DNA from: JAEVLT01 sp044598425
GTDB lineage: Bacteria; Bacillota; Bacilli; Bacillales; Cytobacillaceae
NCBI GenBank assembly: GCA_044598425.1
Contig: CP172536.1
Location: forward strand, 2,170,001-2,234,000
Direction: 5' to 3'
Length of the DNA: 64,000 bases
Below, one piece after another: positions 1-7,499 of this stretch. The notes under the pieces were generated by a model, which was not told the origin of the DNA, did not search any database, and worked only from the letters and a program-made list of their open reading frames with translations. The position numbers and the translations under genes are program-made. The number at the start of each line of letters is the position of its first letter. Within the stretch, counting starts at the first letter, position 1.

Positions 1-176
1 ATTTCTTCCGGGTGCTTTTCGCGGTACAGTTCCAGGAATTCGTTAAGTAGTTCCCGCTGCCCGAAGCCTGCGCCCCGCAGCTGTACGATTAAGTCCAGGG
101 TCTTTTTTGTTTTTGCGTCGATCTTTGTAGCATATTGTTTTAGGTTCGCGTTTTCTGGTTTCGCTGCTTTTGCCAT
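1..176 (-). CDS. Small basic protein, possibly ribbon-helix-helix; 3' end outside window
   Basis: The gene starts with ATG at 176 behind an AGGGG ribosome binding site and runs off the left edge, so only the first 58 residues are seen. The start is MAKAAKPENANLKQYATKID. The basic N-terminus followed by a short strand-like stretch and two helices resembles small ribbon-helix-helix DNA-binding or partition-type proteins, but no motif is decisive. It lies downstream of the lysis cassette, behind an AT-rich non-coding stretch that could hold its promoter or binding sites. A longer open frame up to 231 in another frame is a shadow. Confidence 0.6.
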   Translation of the reverse strand, partial: MAKAAKPENANLKQYATKIDAKTKKTLDLIVQLRGAGFGQRELLNEFLELYREKHPEE

Positions 177-231
177 TATATCGGCCCCTTTCAAAAAATC
201 TATATATTATACTGTCTATAAAATTTACCAT

Positions 232-502
232 ATATAAATTATGAAGTAAAGGCCAGAAAAAATAATATATAAAAATTAAATTTTTAGAAGGGGGTTAAAA
301 AGTACAAAAAATTACCCAGCGGCAAAAAATAAAAAATTATACCCCCTAAAAGAAATACATAACTTATATATTATATTTAATACTTATTACTATATTATAT
401 ATAAGTTATTTATATAGTTATATATAGTATATATTTATATATACTTTCTGTTCTTTTCCTTAGTTGTTTACAAGTTTGTAAACAGAATAAAAGCAGCTGT
501 AA
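232..502. other. AT-rich non-coding region
   Basis: About 270 bases with no supportable gene. Positions 350-460 are almost pure A/T with repeated TATATA and TTATATA runs. It separates the lysis-end gene at 503-874 from the partial small gene at 1-176, and looks similar in composition to the non-coding block at 29,840-29,950. It could hold promoters or protein-binding sites; nothing specific is recognisable. Confidence 0.5.
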
Positions 503-874
503 TTATAGCCAGCTGCTTACTTCTTCGTATTCTTTTGCTGTCATTTGTACTAAGAGTTCTTCACCCGTATTTGTCACTAATACCGCCCTGGAATTATCCC
601 GGCTTCTGCCCCCTATGGCTGCGCCAGCTAGTAAGCCTATACCGCCAGTAAGAAGACCCCCGGCGATTGCCCCAGCTGCAGCTTTCCCCAGGTTACGGCT
701 TCGCTGTTCTTCCCAGAAAACATTATCTATTTTTATCGTTTTCGGATTTTCGAAAAGTGATACCGTAAACTTTAAGTAGCCGTCCCTGCTAGTCTTCGCT
801 ATGGTTACTTTCTTCCCTGTTACGCCTGGAATTCCTTTTACGATAGGTACTTTTATGCTTTTCATGTTTTCCAT
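503..874 (-). CDS. Glycine-zipper hypothetical protein
   Basis: A 123-residue protein; the alternative ATG at 865 (MKSIKVP) has better spacing from the GGGAAGGA ribosome binding site. Residues about 60-90 form a glycine/alanine-rich hydrophobic segment (GAIAGGLLTGGIGLLAG) of the glycine-zipper type, flanked by an N-terminal beta-rich part and a short acidic C-terminus. This suggests membrane insertion or oligomerisation. It lies after the terminator that ends the lysis genes, so it may be transcribed separately. Function unknown. Confidence 0.7.
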   Translation of the reverse strand: MENMKSIKVPIVKGIPGVTGKKVTIAKTSRDGYLKFTVSLFENPKTIKIDNVFWEEQRSRNLGKAAAGAIAGGLLTGGIGLLAGAAIGGRSRDNSRAVLVTNTGEELLVQMTAKEYEEVSSWL

Positions 875-932
875 TCCTTCCCTTTTTTCCTACTAATACG
901 AATTATACGGCGTTAAGTTTCAAAAATAAAGA

Positions 933-967
933 CAAAATAAAAAAGGCCCCAGGCCGAAGCCCAGGGC
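933..967 (-). terminator. Intrinsic terminator of the lysis operon
   Basis: On the minus strand a 9-bp stem (arms 959-967 and 946-954, with two G-U pairs) closes on a UUCG tetraloop and is followed by a T-rich tract (933-944). It lies downstream of the holin gene. Confidence 0.75.
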
Positions 968-994
968 AAAAAACTAAAAAGGATACGTAAGGCG

Positions 995-1023
995 CCCGGC
1001 GGGGGTACGCCCCTACCGCCGGG
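995..1023 (-). terminator. GC-rich hairpin after the holin gene
   Basis: Perfect 8-bp arms (995-1002 and 1016-1023) lie just past the holin stop codon. There is no T tract directly after it, so it may protect the transcript end or act together with the terminator at 933-967. Confidence 0.45.
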
Positions 1024-1032
1024 TATTAAGTT

Positions 1033-1296
1033 TTACTTCGATTGTTGCTTAATTTGTTCTTTTTGAATTCTGGCCTTTTTCGTAAAGTCGTTATCCTTCC
1101 ACCAGGCAGCGAAAGCGGCCCAGCCCAGGCCTACAGCTGATACTACGCCATAAACCCAGTTTACGAAGTTACTTACGTCGGCTTCGCCGTACGGTAGTAA
1201 GTGCTTATGAAACATCATAAGTACGGCGTTAATAATGGTAACAAGTAAAGCAATTGTTCTAATAATTGTCGCCTTTGAAATTTTCGGTACGTTCAT
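1033..1296 (-). CDS. Holin, SPP1/phiLC3 type
   Basis: An 87-residue small membrane protein with two hydrophobic segments (about residues 11-30 and 42-64) and a charged, lysine/glutamine-rich C-terminus. This layout fits the SPP1-type holin family, which makes membrane holes that free the endolysin. It lies directly after the endolysin gene, with an AGGGGG ribosome binding site before the ATG. The pairing with an endolysin and an XhlA-like protein supports the assignment. Confidence 0.85.
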   Translation of the reverse strand: MNVPKISKATIIRTIALLVTIINAVLMMFHKHLLPYGEADVSNFVNWVYGVVSAVGLGWAAFAAWWKDNDFTKKARIQKEQIKQQSK

Positions 1297-1310
1297 TTTA
1301 TAGCCCCCTT

Positions 1311-2465
1311 TTATTTTACGCGCAGCGTCTGGCCTACAAAGATTTTGTTTACGTCGGCTAGCTTATTCCAGGCTTTAATTTCTGCCTGGCTGCTGCCATA
1401 CTTCGCGGCCAGTTTGCTTACGGCGTCCCCGCTTACTACGTTGTGGTATACAGGTTTCGGCGCTGCTGGTGCTGGTTTTGCTGCAGCTGCCTTTCCTGGA
1501 ATTCGTAATTTTTGGCCCGCGTAAATTAAGTTCTTATTCTTAATTCCGTTAAGCTGTGCTATAGCGTCGTCGTCTACCCCGAATTTCGAAGCGATCTTAC
1601 TAAGCGCGTCCCCAGGTTGTACGGTATAGACCGTGGCGGAAAGCTGCGCTGGTTTAGCTGGTGCTGGCTGCGGTGCTGCAGCTGTTTTTACGTTAATTCG
1701 TTGCCCTACGTAAATTACGTCCGGGTCCTTAATTCCTGGGTTAATTGCTAGAAGCTGGCTTAAAGATAGGCCATACTTCGACGCGATCTTACTAAGGGCG
1801 TCCCCAGGCTGTACTACGTAAACGTCCTGGCTACCAGCTGGTACTGGCGGCTTTTGTGCTACAGGTACAGGCTTCGTAATTTCGAAGCGGCGGTTTACGT
1901 CTACGTTCCCCGTTACCCCTGGCGCGCTGCCTTTGCTGGTGTACTGTACCATAATAATGTTATATTCGTCCTTCAATTCTTCGGTATAGCTACCGTCTGC
2001 GCTGTAGTCTGCCAGCCATAGCGGAAGGCTGAATTTTTCCAGTTCATTTTTTAAGAAAGACGGGTACGAATACATTACCGTAGTAAAGTCGCTATTCTTT
2101 CCGATTGCTTTAGAAAATTCCATCATACAGGCCGTTAAGGTACCCCTGTCTAGTTTCGCGTCGTCTGTTTCCAGGTCTAGTACGGTCTGGTTACTGTAGA
2201 AGCTGCAGCCGTTTACTGTCTTAAGGAAAAATTCTGCTTCTAGTCTGGCGTCGATTTCATTAGCGAAGCGGGCGAAGTGGTACGCTTGAATTTTTAGGCC
2301 GCGTTTTTTCGCTTCCTGGTATCTAGTCTTAAAGGTCGGGTCTACGTAGCCGTTTCCTTCTGTAGCCTTTAAGATTACCCCTGCGTACTTTGCCGCGATT
2401 GCGTCCCAGTCCTTTACGTTGTTATGATGTGAAAGGTCTAGCCATTGTTCATAAACTTCTGCCAT
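1311..2465 (-). CDS. Endolysin: GH25 muramidase with three LysM repeats
   Basis: A 384-residue protein. Residues about 1-195 form a glycoside hydrolase family 25 domain; WLDLSHHN near the start and the catalytic DLE motif (VLDLETDD) are visible. Three LysM peptidoglycan-binding modules follow at about 214-260, 280-324 and 339-384, each beginning with a V-x-x-GD-A-SK-A pattern and joined by Pro/Ala linkers. It cleaves the glycan backbone of the host wall at lysis. No signal peptide is visible, so export depends on the holin. It sits between the XhlA-like gene and the holin. Confidence 0.95.
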   Translation of the reverse strand: MAEVYEQWLDLSHHNNVKDWDAIAAKYAGVILKATEGNGYVDPTFKTRYQEAKKRGLKIQAYHFARFANEIDARLEAEFFLKTVNGCSFYSNQTVLDLETDDAKLDRGTLTACMMEFSKAIGKNSDFTTVMYSYPSFLKNELEKFSLPLWLADYSADGSYTEELKDEYNIIMVQYTSKGSAPGVTGNVDVNRRFEITKPVPVAQKPPVPAGSQDVYVVQPGDALSKIASKYGLSLSQLLAINPGIKDPDVIYVGQRINVKTAAAPQPAPAKPAQLSATVYTVQPGDALSKIASKFGVDDDAIAQLNGIKNKNLIYAGQKLRIPGKAAAAKPAPAAPKPVYHNVVSGDAVSKLAAKYGSSQAEIKAWNKLADVNKIFVGQTLRVK

Positions 2466-2480
2466 TTTAAAGCCCCCTTA

Positions 2481-2786
2481 TTATTTTGTGGATAGTATTG
2501 CTACTACCGCTACTACTACAGCCAGTCCGGACATAACTACCCCGGCCCAGGCTGCTATAACGCCTTTATTACTGTTTTTTTCTTGGCGAAGTGTACTTAA
2601 TTCTGTCGCCAGTTCCTGTATATCTTTGTCCCTGCTTCTAAACATTTCGCTTATTTCCTGTCGCGGTACGTAGTTCTGCTGCCAGTTTCGTAAGTCCAGG
2701 CTTAAGCCATTTACGGCGTTTACCAGCTGCTTAATTTGTTCTTCCATAGTTGCCATTCGTTCGTAGTCCTTTGGTTCCATAGCCAT
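2481..2786 (-). CDS. xhlA: XhlA-like haemolysin/lysis protein
   Basis: A 101-residue protein with an N-terminal coiled-coil-like amphipathic part (MEEQIKQLVNAV, LATELSTLRQEK) and one C-terminal membrane helix (about residues 80-98) ending ILSTK. This is the layout of the PBSX XhlA family, which works with holin and endolysin in lysis. An ATG 30 bases upstream (2816) lies before the AGGGG ribosome binding site, so the start at 2786 is preferred. It is the first gene of the lysis cassette, right after the DGR terminator. Confidence 0.8.
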   Translation of the reverse strand: MAMEPKDYERMATMEEQIKQLVNAVNGLSLDLRNWQQNYVPRQEISEMFRSRDKDIQELATELSTLRQEKNSNKGVIAAWAGVVMSGLAVVVAVVAILSTK

Positions 2787-2814
2787 TCGTCCCCTGCCCC
2801 TTTCGCCCCCAAAC

Positions 2815-2837
2815 AAAAAACCCCGTTAAGTACGGGG
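2815..2837 (-). terminator. Terminator at the end of the DGR
   Basis: A 6-bp GC stem (CCCCGT/ACGGGG; plus-strand arms 2821-2826 and 2832-2837) is followed by six T on the minus strand. The reverse transcriptase stop codon lies inside the hairpin. Confidence 0.7.
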
Positions 2838-3917
2838 CTGATCTCTATTTCTTGTTAATTTAAAATTGTGTAGCACTTTTCGCTTAAGCAAATAACTGTC
2901 ACAATGTTCCAGCATACCTAAGTAAGAAAATAACGTAGACTTAACTTTGTCAAGTGACATAAGCCCAGCAGCGTACTTTCTTTGGATACGTTTTAAATTT
3001 TTCCGTATCTTCTGGGCCGTATGTTTCTTTATTTTCTTATGGGTATTCCATATTCGAAAGCCTACGAATTCGATACCTAATGATATAGGACGTATGCACG
3101 TTTTATTGTTTAAATCTAGTTTTAGTTCTTCATTTAAAAAGCGCTCGATTTCTGTTTTAATCCGCTGCAATTCCTTTTTGTCATCATGCAGAAGGATTAC
3201 GTCGTCCATATACCTTGTATAATACCTAAGTCCTAGGGTATGCTTTGCGAATTGGTCCAGTTCATTAAGATATACATTCGCAAATAGCTGGGAAGTAAGG
3301 TTACCGATAGGCATACCGCGATCTTCCAGCCTTACGTCTGTTTCTGTAAGACTTGCAGCTGTAGGAAGACCGAATTTCGTCGTTTCACTTTTTATGATAG
3401 TCCATAAAAGACGAAGGACGCGTTTATCTTTTATTTTTCGGGCCATAATATTAATTAGGATTTTGTGATCTACCCGATAAAAGTATTTCGAAACGTCCAG
3501 CTTTAGGTAGTACCATTTCCCCGGCTTTTTACTAACAATCCGTAGCCAGTTTTGTAGGTTCTTAGCGGCTGCGTGGGTTCCCCTACCTTCCTGGCAAGCG
3601 TAGCTGTGTTGTATGAAGCTGCGACTAAAAATAGGATACAGCTGTCTGTAAATCGCCCATTGTACGATACGATCTTTAAAAGGTAATGCCATTACAAGCC
3701 GTTTCTTTGGTTCGTAAACGTAGAATTCGCGGTACTTTCCTACCCTGTACATATCATAAAGTAGTTCGTTTTGTATCTGTATAAGATTTTCTTCCAGGTT
3801 CGCCGTATATTTTAGTACGTCGTTTCTATACCTTTTACCCCTACGGGCTTCCAGGTAGGCCTGGTAAAGATTTTCGAAGTCGCATATTTTTTCATATAGG
3901 TTCCCTTCGCGTTTCAT
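2826..3917 (-). CDS. DGR reverse transcriptase
   Basis: A 363-residue RNA-dependent DNA polymerase. Palm motifs are visible: KLDVSKYF (Asp141), the DGR-type motif 4 IGNLTSQ (204-210; group II intron enzymes usually have QG-x-x-x-SP) and the catalytic YMDD (236-239). No maturase or endonuclease domain follows, as expected for DGR enzymes. In known DGRs it copies the template-repeat RNA with Avd, misincorporating opposite adenines, and the cDNA replaces the variable repeat of the target gene. It is the last gene in the cassette target-avd-TR-RT. Start: ATG at 3917 with a GAAAGGGG ribosome binding site. Confidence 0.96.
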   Translation of the reverse strand: MKREGNLYEKICDFENLYQAYLEARRGKRYRNDVLKYTANLEENLIQIQNELLYDMYRVGKYREFYVYEPKKRLVMALPFKDRIVQWAIYRQLYPIFSRSFIQHSYACQEGRGTHAAAKNLQNWLRIVSKKPGKWYYLKLDVSKYFYRVDHKILINIMARKIKDKRVLRLLWTIIKSETTKFGLPTAASLTETDVRLEDRGMPIGNLTSQLFANVYLNELDQFAKHTLGLRYYTRYMDDVILLHDDKKELQRIKTEIERFLNEELKLDLNNKTCIRPISLGIEFVGFRIWNTHKKIKKHTAQKIRKNLKRIQRKYAAGLMSLDKVKSTLFSYLGMLEHCDSYLLKRKVLHNFKLTRNRDQPRT

Positions 3918-4231
3918 GGGATACCCCTTTCCGTAGTAGCGCTTTATACCTTTCGCTTTACAGCTACTAACTACATACGCCCGTACATTGATTTTTCGCC
4001 CGAAGGCGTGGATACAGCCCCCTTTACCTCTACTGTGCTGGAAGAAAGCCCTTAAGCTTTCTACTTCTGACGAATAGTGCTTTTAAGGTAGAGCGGACCG
4101 GAAGCCGATGTTGTTGTTCGAATTCGACCGGGGGTTGTTCAAGTTCAGCGCGAACACGCCAGCGCTAGTCCCGTTGTTCCAGTTGCCACCACGATACGGC
4201 GTTATACGGACTGTACCCAAAGTATTTCTTA
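3918..4231 (-). ncRNA. DGR template RNA region (TR plus spacer)
   Basis: The 314 bases between avd and the reverse transcriptase hold the template repeat (4092-4200) and a spacer. The spacer shows two stable hairpins on the transcribed strand: GAAAGC/GCTTTC (plus 4044-4061) and a UUCG-capped CGCC/GGCG stem (3997-4008). In studied DGRs, TR plus the downstream spacer form the RNA that primes and templates mutagenic cDNA synthesis. RNA ends are not visible from sequence; the boundaries given are simply those of the intergenic region. Confidence 0.7.
4092..4200 (-). repeat. DGR template repeat (TR)
   Basis: 109 bases matching the variable repeat 573 bases away (4665-4773). On the coding strand it is rich in AAC codons (Asn), the usual DGR design that lets single adenine changes reach many amino acids without making stop codons. 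There are 24 adenines in the coding-strand repeat, and the ten differences from the variable repeat fall only on these. Confidence 0.97.
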
Positions 4232-4573
4232 TTACTGTTTTACAGTTTTTATCCAGCCGCCTACCATACGACCAATTTCATTTAGCATTTTGGCCCAGTT
4301 TTCATATTTACGAAGCGGTAAATACTGTAGCTTCTGGTCCGCTGCTAAACGAATAAACGTACGAAGGGTTTCTAGTTCTACGTCTATTTGCTGGATAGTC
4401 GTCTTCTTATAGTATTTTTTATTTGCTTCAATAAGAAGTCTAAGCAGGTTATACATAGACTTCTTAATATCGGCAGCTAGTGTATATCGTTCTGATTTTG
4501 GGAATTGCTTTAAACAAATACTACCGTAAATAATCATGTCATTTGTTTTCTGTAGAAGTTTAAATTCTTGCAT
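4232..4573 (-). CDS. avd: Avd, DGR accessory variability determinant
   Basis: A 113-residue, mostly helical basic protein (helices such as TLAADIKKSMYNLLRLLIEA and LETLRTFIRLAADQK) with the four-helix-bundle pattern of Avd, a relative of the 23S rRNA intervening-sequence proteins. In known DGRs a pentameric Avd binds the reverse transcriptase and template RNA and is needed for cDNA synthesis. Its position between target gene and template repeat is the classical one. The upstream gap 4574-4652 contains a GC-rich tandem GCGAGCG element (plus 4603-4621). Confidence 0.92.
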   Translation of the reverse strand: MQEFKLLQKTNDMIIYGSICLKQFPKSERYTLAADIKKSMYNLLRLLIEANKKYYKKTTIQQIDVELETLRTFIRLAADQKLQYLPLRKYENWAKMLNEIGRMVGGWIKTVKQ

Positions 4574-4652
4574 GTTGTTCTCTCTTTTCCTGGTGTTTTA
4601 AAAGCGCTCGCTATCGCTCGCCTAACAGATTTTCAGTTATTCAGAACACAGA

Positions 4653-5717
4653 CTACAAAACAAAAGCGGACCGGAAGCCGATGCTGTAGCTCGAACTCGA
4701 CCGGGGGTAGCTCAAGTTCAGCGCGAACACGCCAGCGCTAGTCCCGTAGTACCAGCTGCCACCACGAAACGGCAGGCGTTCGCCCTGGTTCCTCATGTAT
4801 AACGTGTCCCCTCCGTGGCTGCTATCTAACGGAGCAAGGCCCAAAGATTTCATAATCACGGGCAATGTTATGCCCGCGTCTACAGCTATAGTTTCAAACG
4901 ATTGCGAAGCACTCGTAGTTCCGTCTGACTTACTAGCTACCGCTGTGCTTATTTTAACGCCCCCAGCCCCTAATGACCCTGTAGCGTCGTATTTCAATGT
5001 TCCAGCGCTACCAGGTGCCATTAAAGACCCGTCTGCTGCAGCAATTGCTTGCCATAAAGAAGAATTGACTGTTTGGTCTACGGTATTTATAGCAGCGTCA
5101 TTGTCCTTAATGACATGTATTTCGCCTTCATTTAAACGCATACCGCCTACCCATTCCCACACGTTTCCGTTTAGGTCAAAAATGCCCTGGTTCGTGTTGT
5201 CATGCGCCCAGCTTACAGGTCCGCTTCCAGTAGCTACACGTCCTGTTTTACTAGCGCCTGTATCAAAATATGTTTCTTTTCCTTTTTCGTAAGCTGCGGA
5301 AGTACTAGCGCCGTAGTTGTTGTTACCGCTTGGCATAAAGTTGTTTTTCTTACACCATAAAGCAATAGCCGCCCATTCTGCATTTGTCATAAGGTGCCAG
5401 CCTGTACCTTTGTTCTTACAGTAGGTCAATGCCTGGTCGAAAGTGGTATATACCGCAGGGTCTTTAAACGGAAGGCTGTAGGCCCGGCTGTTCATTACAA
5501 GGTTTTGGAATTTACTAATATAGATTTCTGATTTTTCTACTCCATTTACAATAAACGCCGGGTGCGGAACATGTGGCGCCCCTGTAATTACTTCGTCCAG
5601 GTAAAACTTTGGAATTCTTACCATGATTGACGGCATACCCATATCATCAAGTAATACCGTATTTTTACCGCCACTTAATGCTTCTACGCTTAACTTCATA
5701 TCGTCAAATTGTGCCAT
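4653..5717 (-). CDS. DGR target: tail adhesin with C-type-lectin (FGE-sulfatase) fold
   Basis: A 354-residue protein. The middle shows formylglycine-generating-enzyme/sulfatase-fold signatures (GTGWHLMTNAEWAA, GIFDLNGNVWEWVGG), and the C-terminus carries RGGSW...GFRSA, the hallmark end of DGR variable proteins. The last ~36 codons before FVL are the variable repeat. The start at 5717 is chosen because its ATG overlaps the upstream TAA as TAATG; the open frame extends six codons further. It is the most distal tail gene after the baseplate genes, consistent with a receptor-binding tip whose surface is diversified. VR residues at the ten altered adenines are Ser or Tyr, or silent (arginine codon before GGS). 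Confidence 0.95.
   Translation of the reverse strand: MAQFDDMKLSVEALSGGKNTVLLDDMGMPSIMVRIPKFYLDEVITGAPHVPHPAFIVNGVEKSEIYISKFQNLVMNSRAYSLPFKDPAVYTTFDQALTYCKNKGTGWHLMTNAEWAAIALWCKKNNFMPSGNNNYGASTSAAYEKGKETYFDTGASKTGRVATGSGPVSWAHDNTNQGIFDLNGNVWEWVGGMRLNEGEIHVIKDNDAAINTVDQTVNSSLWQAIAAADGSLMAPGSAGTLKYDATGSLGAGGVKISTAVASKSDGTTSASQSFETIAVDAGITLPVIMKSLGLAPLDSSHGGDTLYMRNQGERLPFRGGSWYYGTSAGVFALNLSYPRSSSSYSIGFRSAFVL
4665..4773 (-). repeat. DGR variable repeat (VR)
   Basis: 109 bases at the 3' end of the target gene, identical to the template repeat at 99 positions. The ten differences (TR plus-strand positions 4111, 4115, 4117, 4123, 4136, 4138, 4175, 4178, 4183, 4195) are all T on the plus strand, that is adenines in the coding-sense TR. 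Five became G and five T. The 19 bases at the 3' end (4665-4683) are invariant and fit the initiation-of-mutagenic-homology segment. Confidence 0.97.
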
Positions 5718-6040
5718 TATGCTGTTACCCCCCATAGTGTAAGTGTTACTTTTTCAATGTCGAAAGGCTGCGGTTGTCTTTCTGTTACCGGGTTCCCTTC
5801 TTCGTCTTCACCTGTGACGACTTCTTTATATTCCCTAGCAGGAATATCAATTTCTGCAACATACGCCCTAGCTGTTCCCATTACTAAAAAGCCGAATTCA
5901 TTACTAGAAATGTCTATGTGTACGTCGTAATCCCTTTCGTAGGATGGTAGATTCAAATACAGCTGTTGATCTAGCATAAGAAGGTTTCCCGCTACTTCAT
6001 AAGGAATTTTTTCGCCTGGCGTCTTTTCTACAATAATCAT
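5717..6040 (-). CDS. Hypothetical tail-region protein
   Basis: A 107-residue, acidic, beta-rich protein (MIIVEKTPGEKIPYEVAGNL). No family recognised. Its ATG overlaps the stop of the upstream gene (ATGA), and its own stop overlaps the start of the DGR target (TAATG), so translation of the three is probably coupled. The position suggests a chaperone, adaptor or small structural partner of the DGR adhesin. Confidence 0.8.
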   Translation of the reverse strand: MIIVEKTPGEKIPYEVAGNLLMLDQQLYLNLPSYERDYDVHIDISSNEFGFLVMGTARAYVAEIDIPAREYKEVVTGEDEEGNPVTERQPQPFDIEKVTLTLWGVTA

Positions 6041-6480
6041 CTAATTCCACCCCTTAAATAATATTTAAGCGTTACGTTTTTCGCGCTGCCTGTAAACTGG
6101 GCCTTAAAACCGTTTACCAGCTTCCCGCTTACGATTAAGTCCCCTACAGGTCCGTCTGCGGACACAACTTCCAGGGCTACAGAATAGTCGGTAATCTTGT
6201 TACGATCTTCGACTAAAGCTACCGTTTTTAAGCTATTGTTAAATGGGTATTCTTGCGAATTGGTAAGGGTAAAGGTTCCTATTTCAGCTTTGTTGTCCCT
6301 AATATCCCGTTCCGCTTGTAAAACTTCCTGGGCTAGCGCTGTAACAGTTTCGCGGGTTTCGTAAACACCGTTTTCCAGGTTGTTAAGGTTCCCTGCTGAA
6401 ACTGGTGTACCCTGCTGTACGATAGCGCCTGTAGTTGGGTCGGTTACGTGATCTAACCATTGCGTTTTGTTATAAGACAT
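6037..6480 (-). CDS. Tail fibre N-terminal-type protein
   Basis: A 147-residue protein. The opening (KTQWLDHVTDP then VSAGNLNNLENGV) is a pattern common at the N-terminus of Bacillus and Lactobacillus phage tail fibre or baseplate appendage proteins. A short helical stretch (ETVTALAQEVLQAERDIRDN) and a beta-rich C-terminus follow. It probably joins the adhesin to the baseplate. Confidence 0.75.
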   Translation of the reverse strand: MSYNKTQWLDHVTDPTTGAIVQQGTPVSAGNLNNLENGVYETRETVTALAQEVLQAERDIRDNKAEIGTFTLTNSQEYPFNNSLKTVALVEDRNKITDYSVALEVVSADGPVGDLIVSGKLVNGFKAQFTGSAKNVTLKYYLRGGIR

Positions 6481-6496
6481 TCGTTTTCACCCCCTT

Positions 6497-6793
6497 CTAT
6501 ACTCGACGTACAGTATACTTGAATGTTGCTAGTAGACCGTTTAGGGACGGTTTGACTATGTTGTCTGGCTGGTCATCGAATACCGTACCGTCCTTGTCAA
6601 TCAATTCAAACTTTGTAACGGTTCCGCTTATGTTGTTGTCTAGGTAAAGGTAAAAAGTAATAACGTCACCGTTTCTTTCCACCTTAAAAATAGGTGTAGT
6701 TTTTGCAACACCAGCGATAGTATAGCGGCCCTCCTTAATTAATGCCTGCAGCCAATCTTTCATTTTTGTGTGGCCTTCCGTCGTAATAGCCAT
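6497..6793 (-). CDS. Hypothetical tail protein
   Basis: A 98-residue beta-rich protein (MAITTEGHTKMKDWLQ). No recognised domain; its place between the XkdU-like gene and the fibre gene suggests a tail appendage role. Its start overlaps the XkdU-like stop region (6793). Confidence 0.75.
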   Translation of the reverse strand: MAITTEGHTKMKDWLQALIKEGRYTIAGVAKTTPIFKVERNGDVITFYLYLDNNISGTVTKFELIDKDGTVFDDQPDNIVKPSLNGLLATFKYTVRRV

Positions 6794-7499
6794 TAGTTCG
6801 TTACCCCCGTTCCCGCGTTAAACGTACCGCAGTATTTATACGTCTTCGTTCCTTTGTAGTAGCTGCTTTGCGATAGTTCTACTACATTATTAAACTCGCG
6901 TCCCAGTGTGCTTGGTACGCCTGCAGCCCCTACGGGCTGGGTTCCTGTTAGGAATAGGTTAGCTAGTAACATAAAAGGGTAGTTGTATGCTTTGTATTCC
7001 CAGGTATAATTAAAACCGCCTTCATATACCCATTCTGCCCAGTATTCTGTTCCCAGGTGGGCGTGGATAATATTATCAACCGCTGCGAATAGTTCCGGGC
7101 TGGTATTTGTTTCGCGGTCCATTATTACCCGTACTTCCCCTGCTGCCGGGTCGAATTCGATATTTACGGCCTTTTCGGTATATGCTTCTACAACCGCCTT
7201 TACCATTCGCCCAGAGAAAGGCCCCCCAGCCCTTATACGGGCCAGTACTTTTTTACGGCGTTTTTCCAGGTCGCCGCCTTCGTCTACTATAAGCCCTAGT
7301 CTAGTCTTTCTTCCCAAAATTTAAGCCCCCAGGTCGCCGTAGTCGGGCGAAGCTGTAGGGCTATATCTTCGTTATTTTGGTCTACTAGGTCCAGTTCCTG
7401 CGCGTTTGCTTCCTGCAGCGCATTAAAAACCTTCGAAAATTCATAGTATTCTGGACTGTCCCCTATCATGCGCTGGGCGCGTTCGTTTTCAGTTATCAT
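6793..7499 (-). pseudogene. xkdU: XkdU-like baseplate protein (DUF2313), split by a 5-bp tandem duplication
   Basis: Two overlapping frames together make one DUF2313/XkdU-type protein. The first (7296-7499) gives 67 residues ending WGLKFWEERLD; the second (6793 to ~7317) continues RLGLIVDEGGDLEKRRKKV. Between them the bases TAGTC are present twice (plus 7297-7306); removing one copy joins the frames as WEERLGLIVDEG, as expected for the family. The second frame has only a TTG start with no good ribosome binding site. Either the gene is mutated, or the sequence is wrong here, or a -1 shift restores it. XkdU-type proteins are baseplate wedge components following baseplate J protein. Confidence 0.75.

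Noticed and set aside
43..231. 62-codon open frame at the left end
   Set aside because: It lies in another frame over the better-supported gene that starts at 176 with a good ribosome binding site and phage codon use.
4600..4625. Hairpin downstream of VR like the one needed for retrohoming in the Bordetella phage DGR
   Set aside because: The GC-rich element is a tandem GCGAGCG repeat with only a 4-bp possible stem, so a functional hairpin is not supported.
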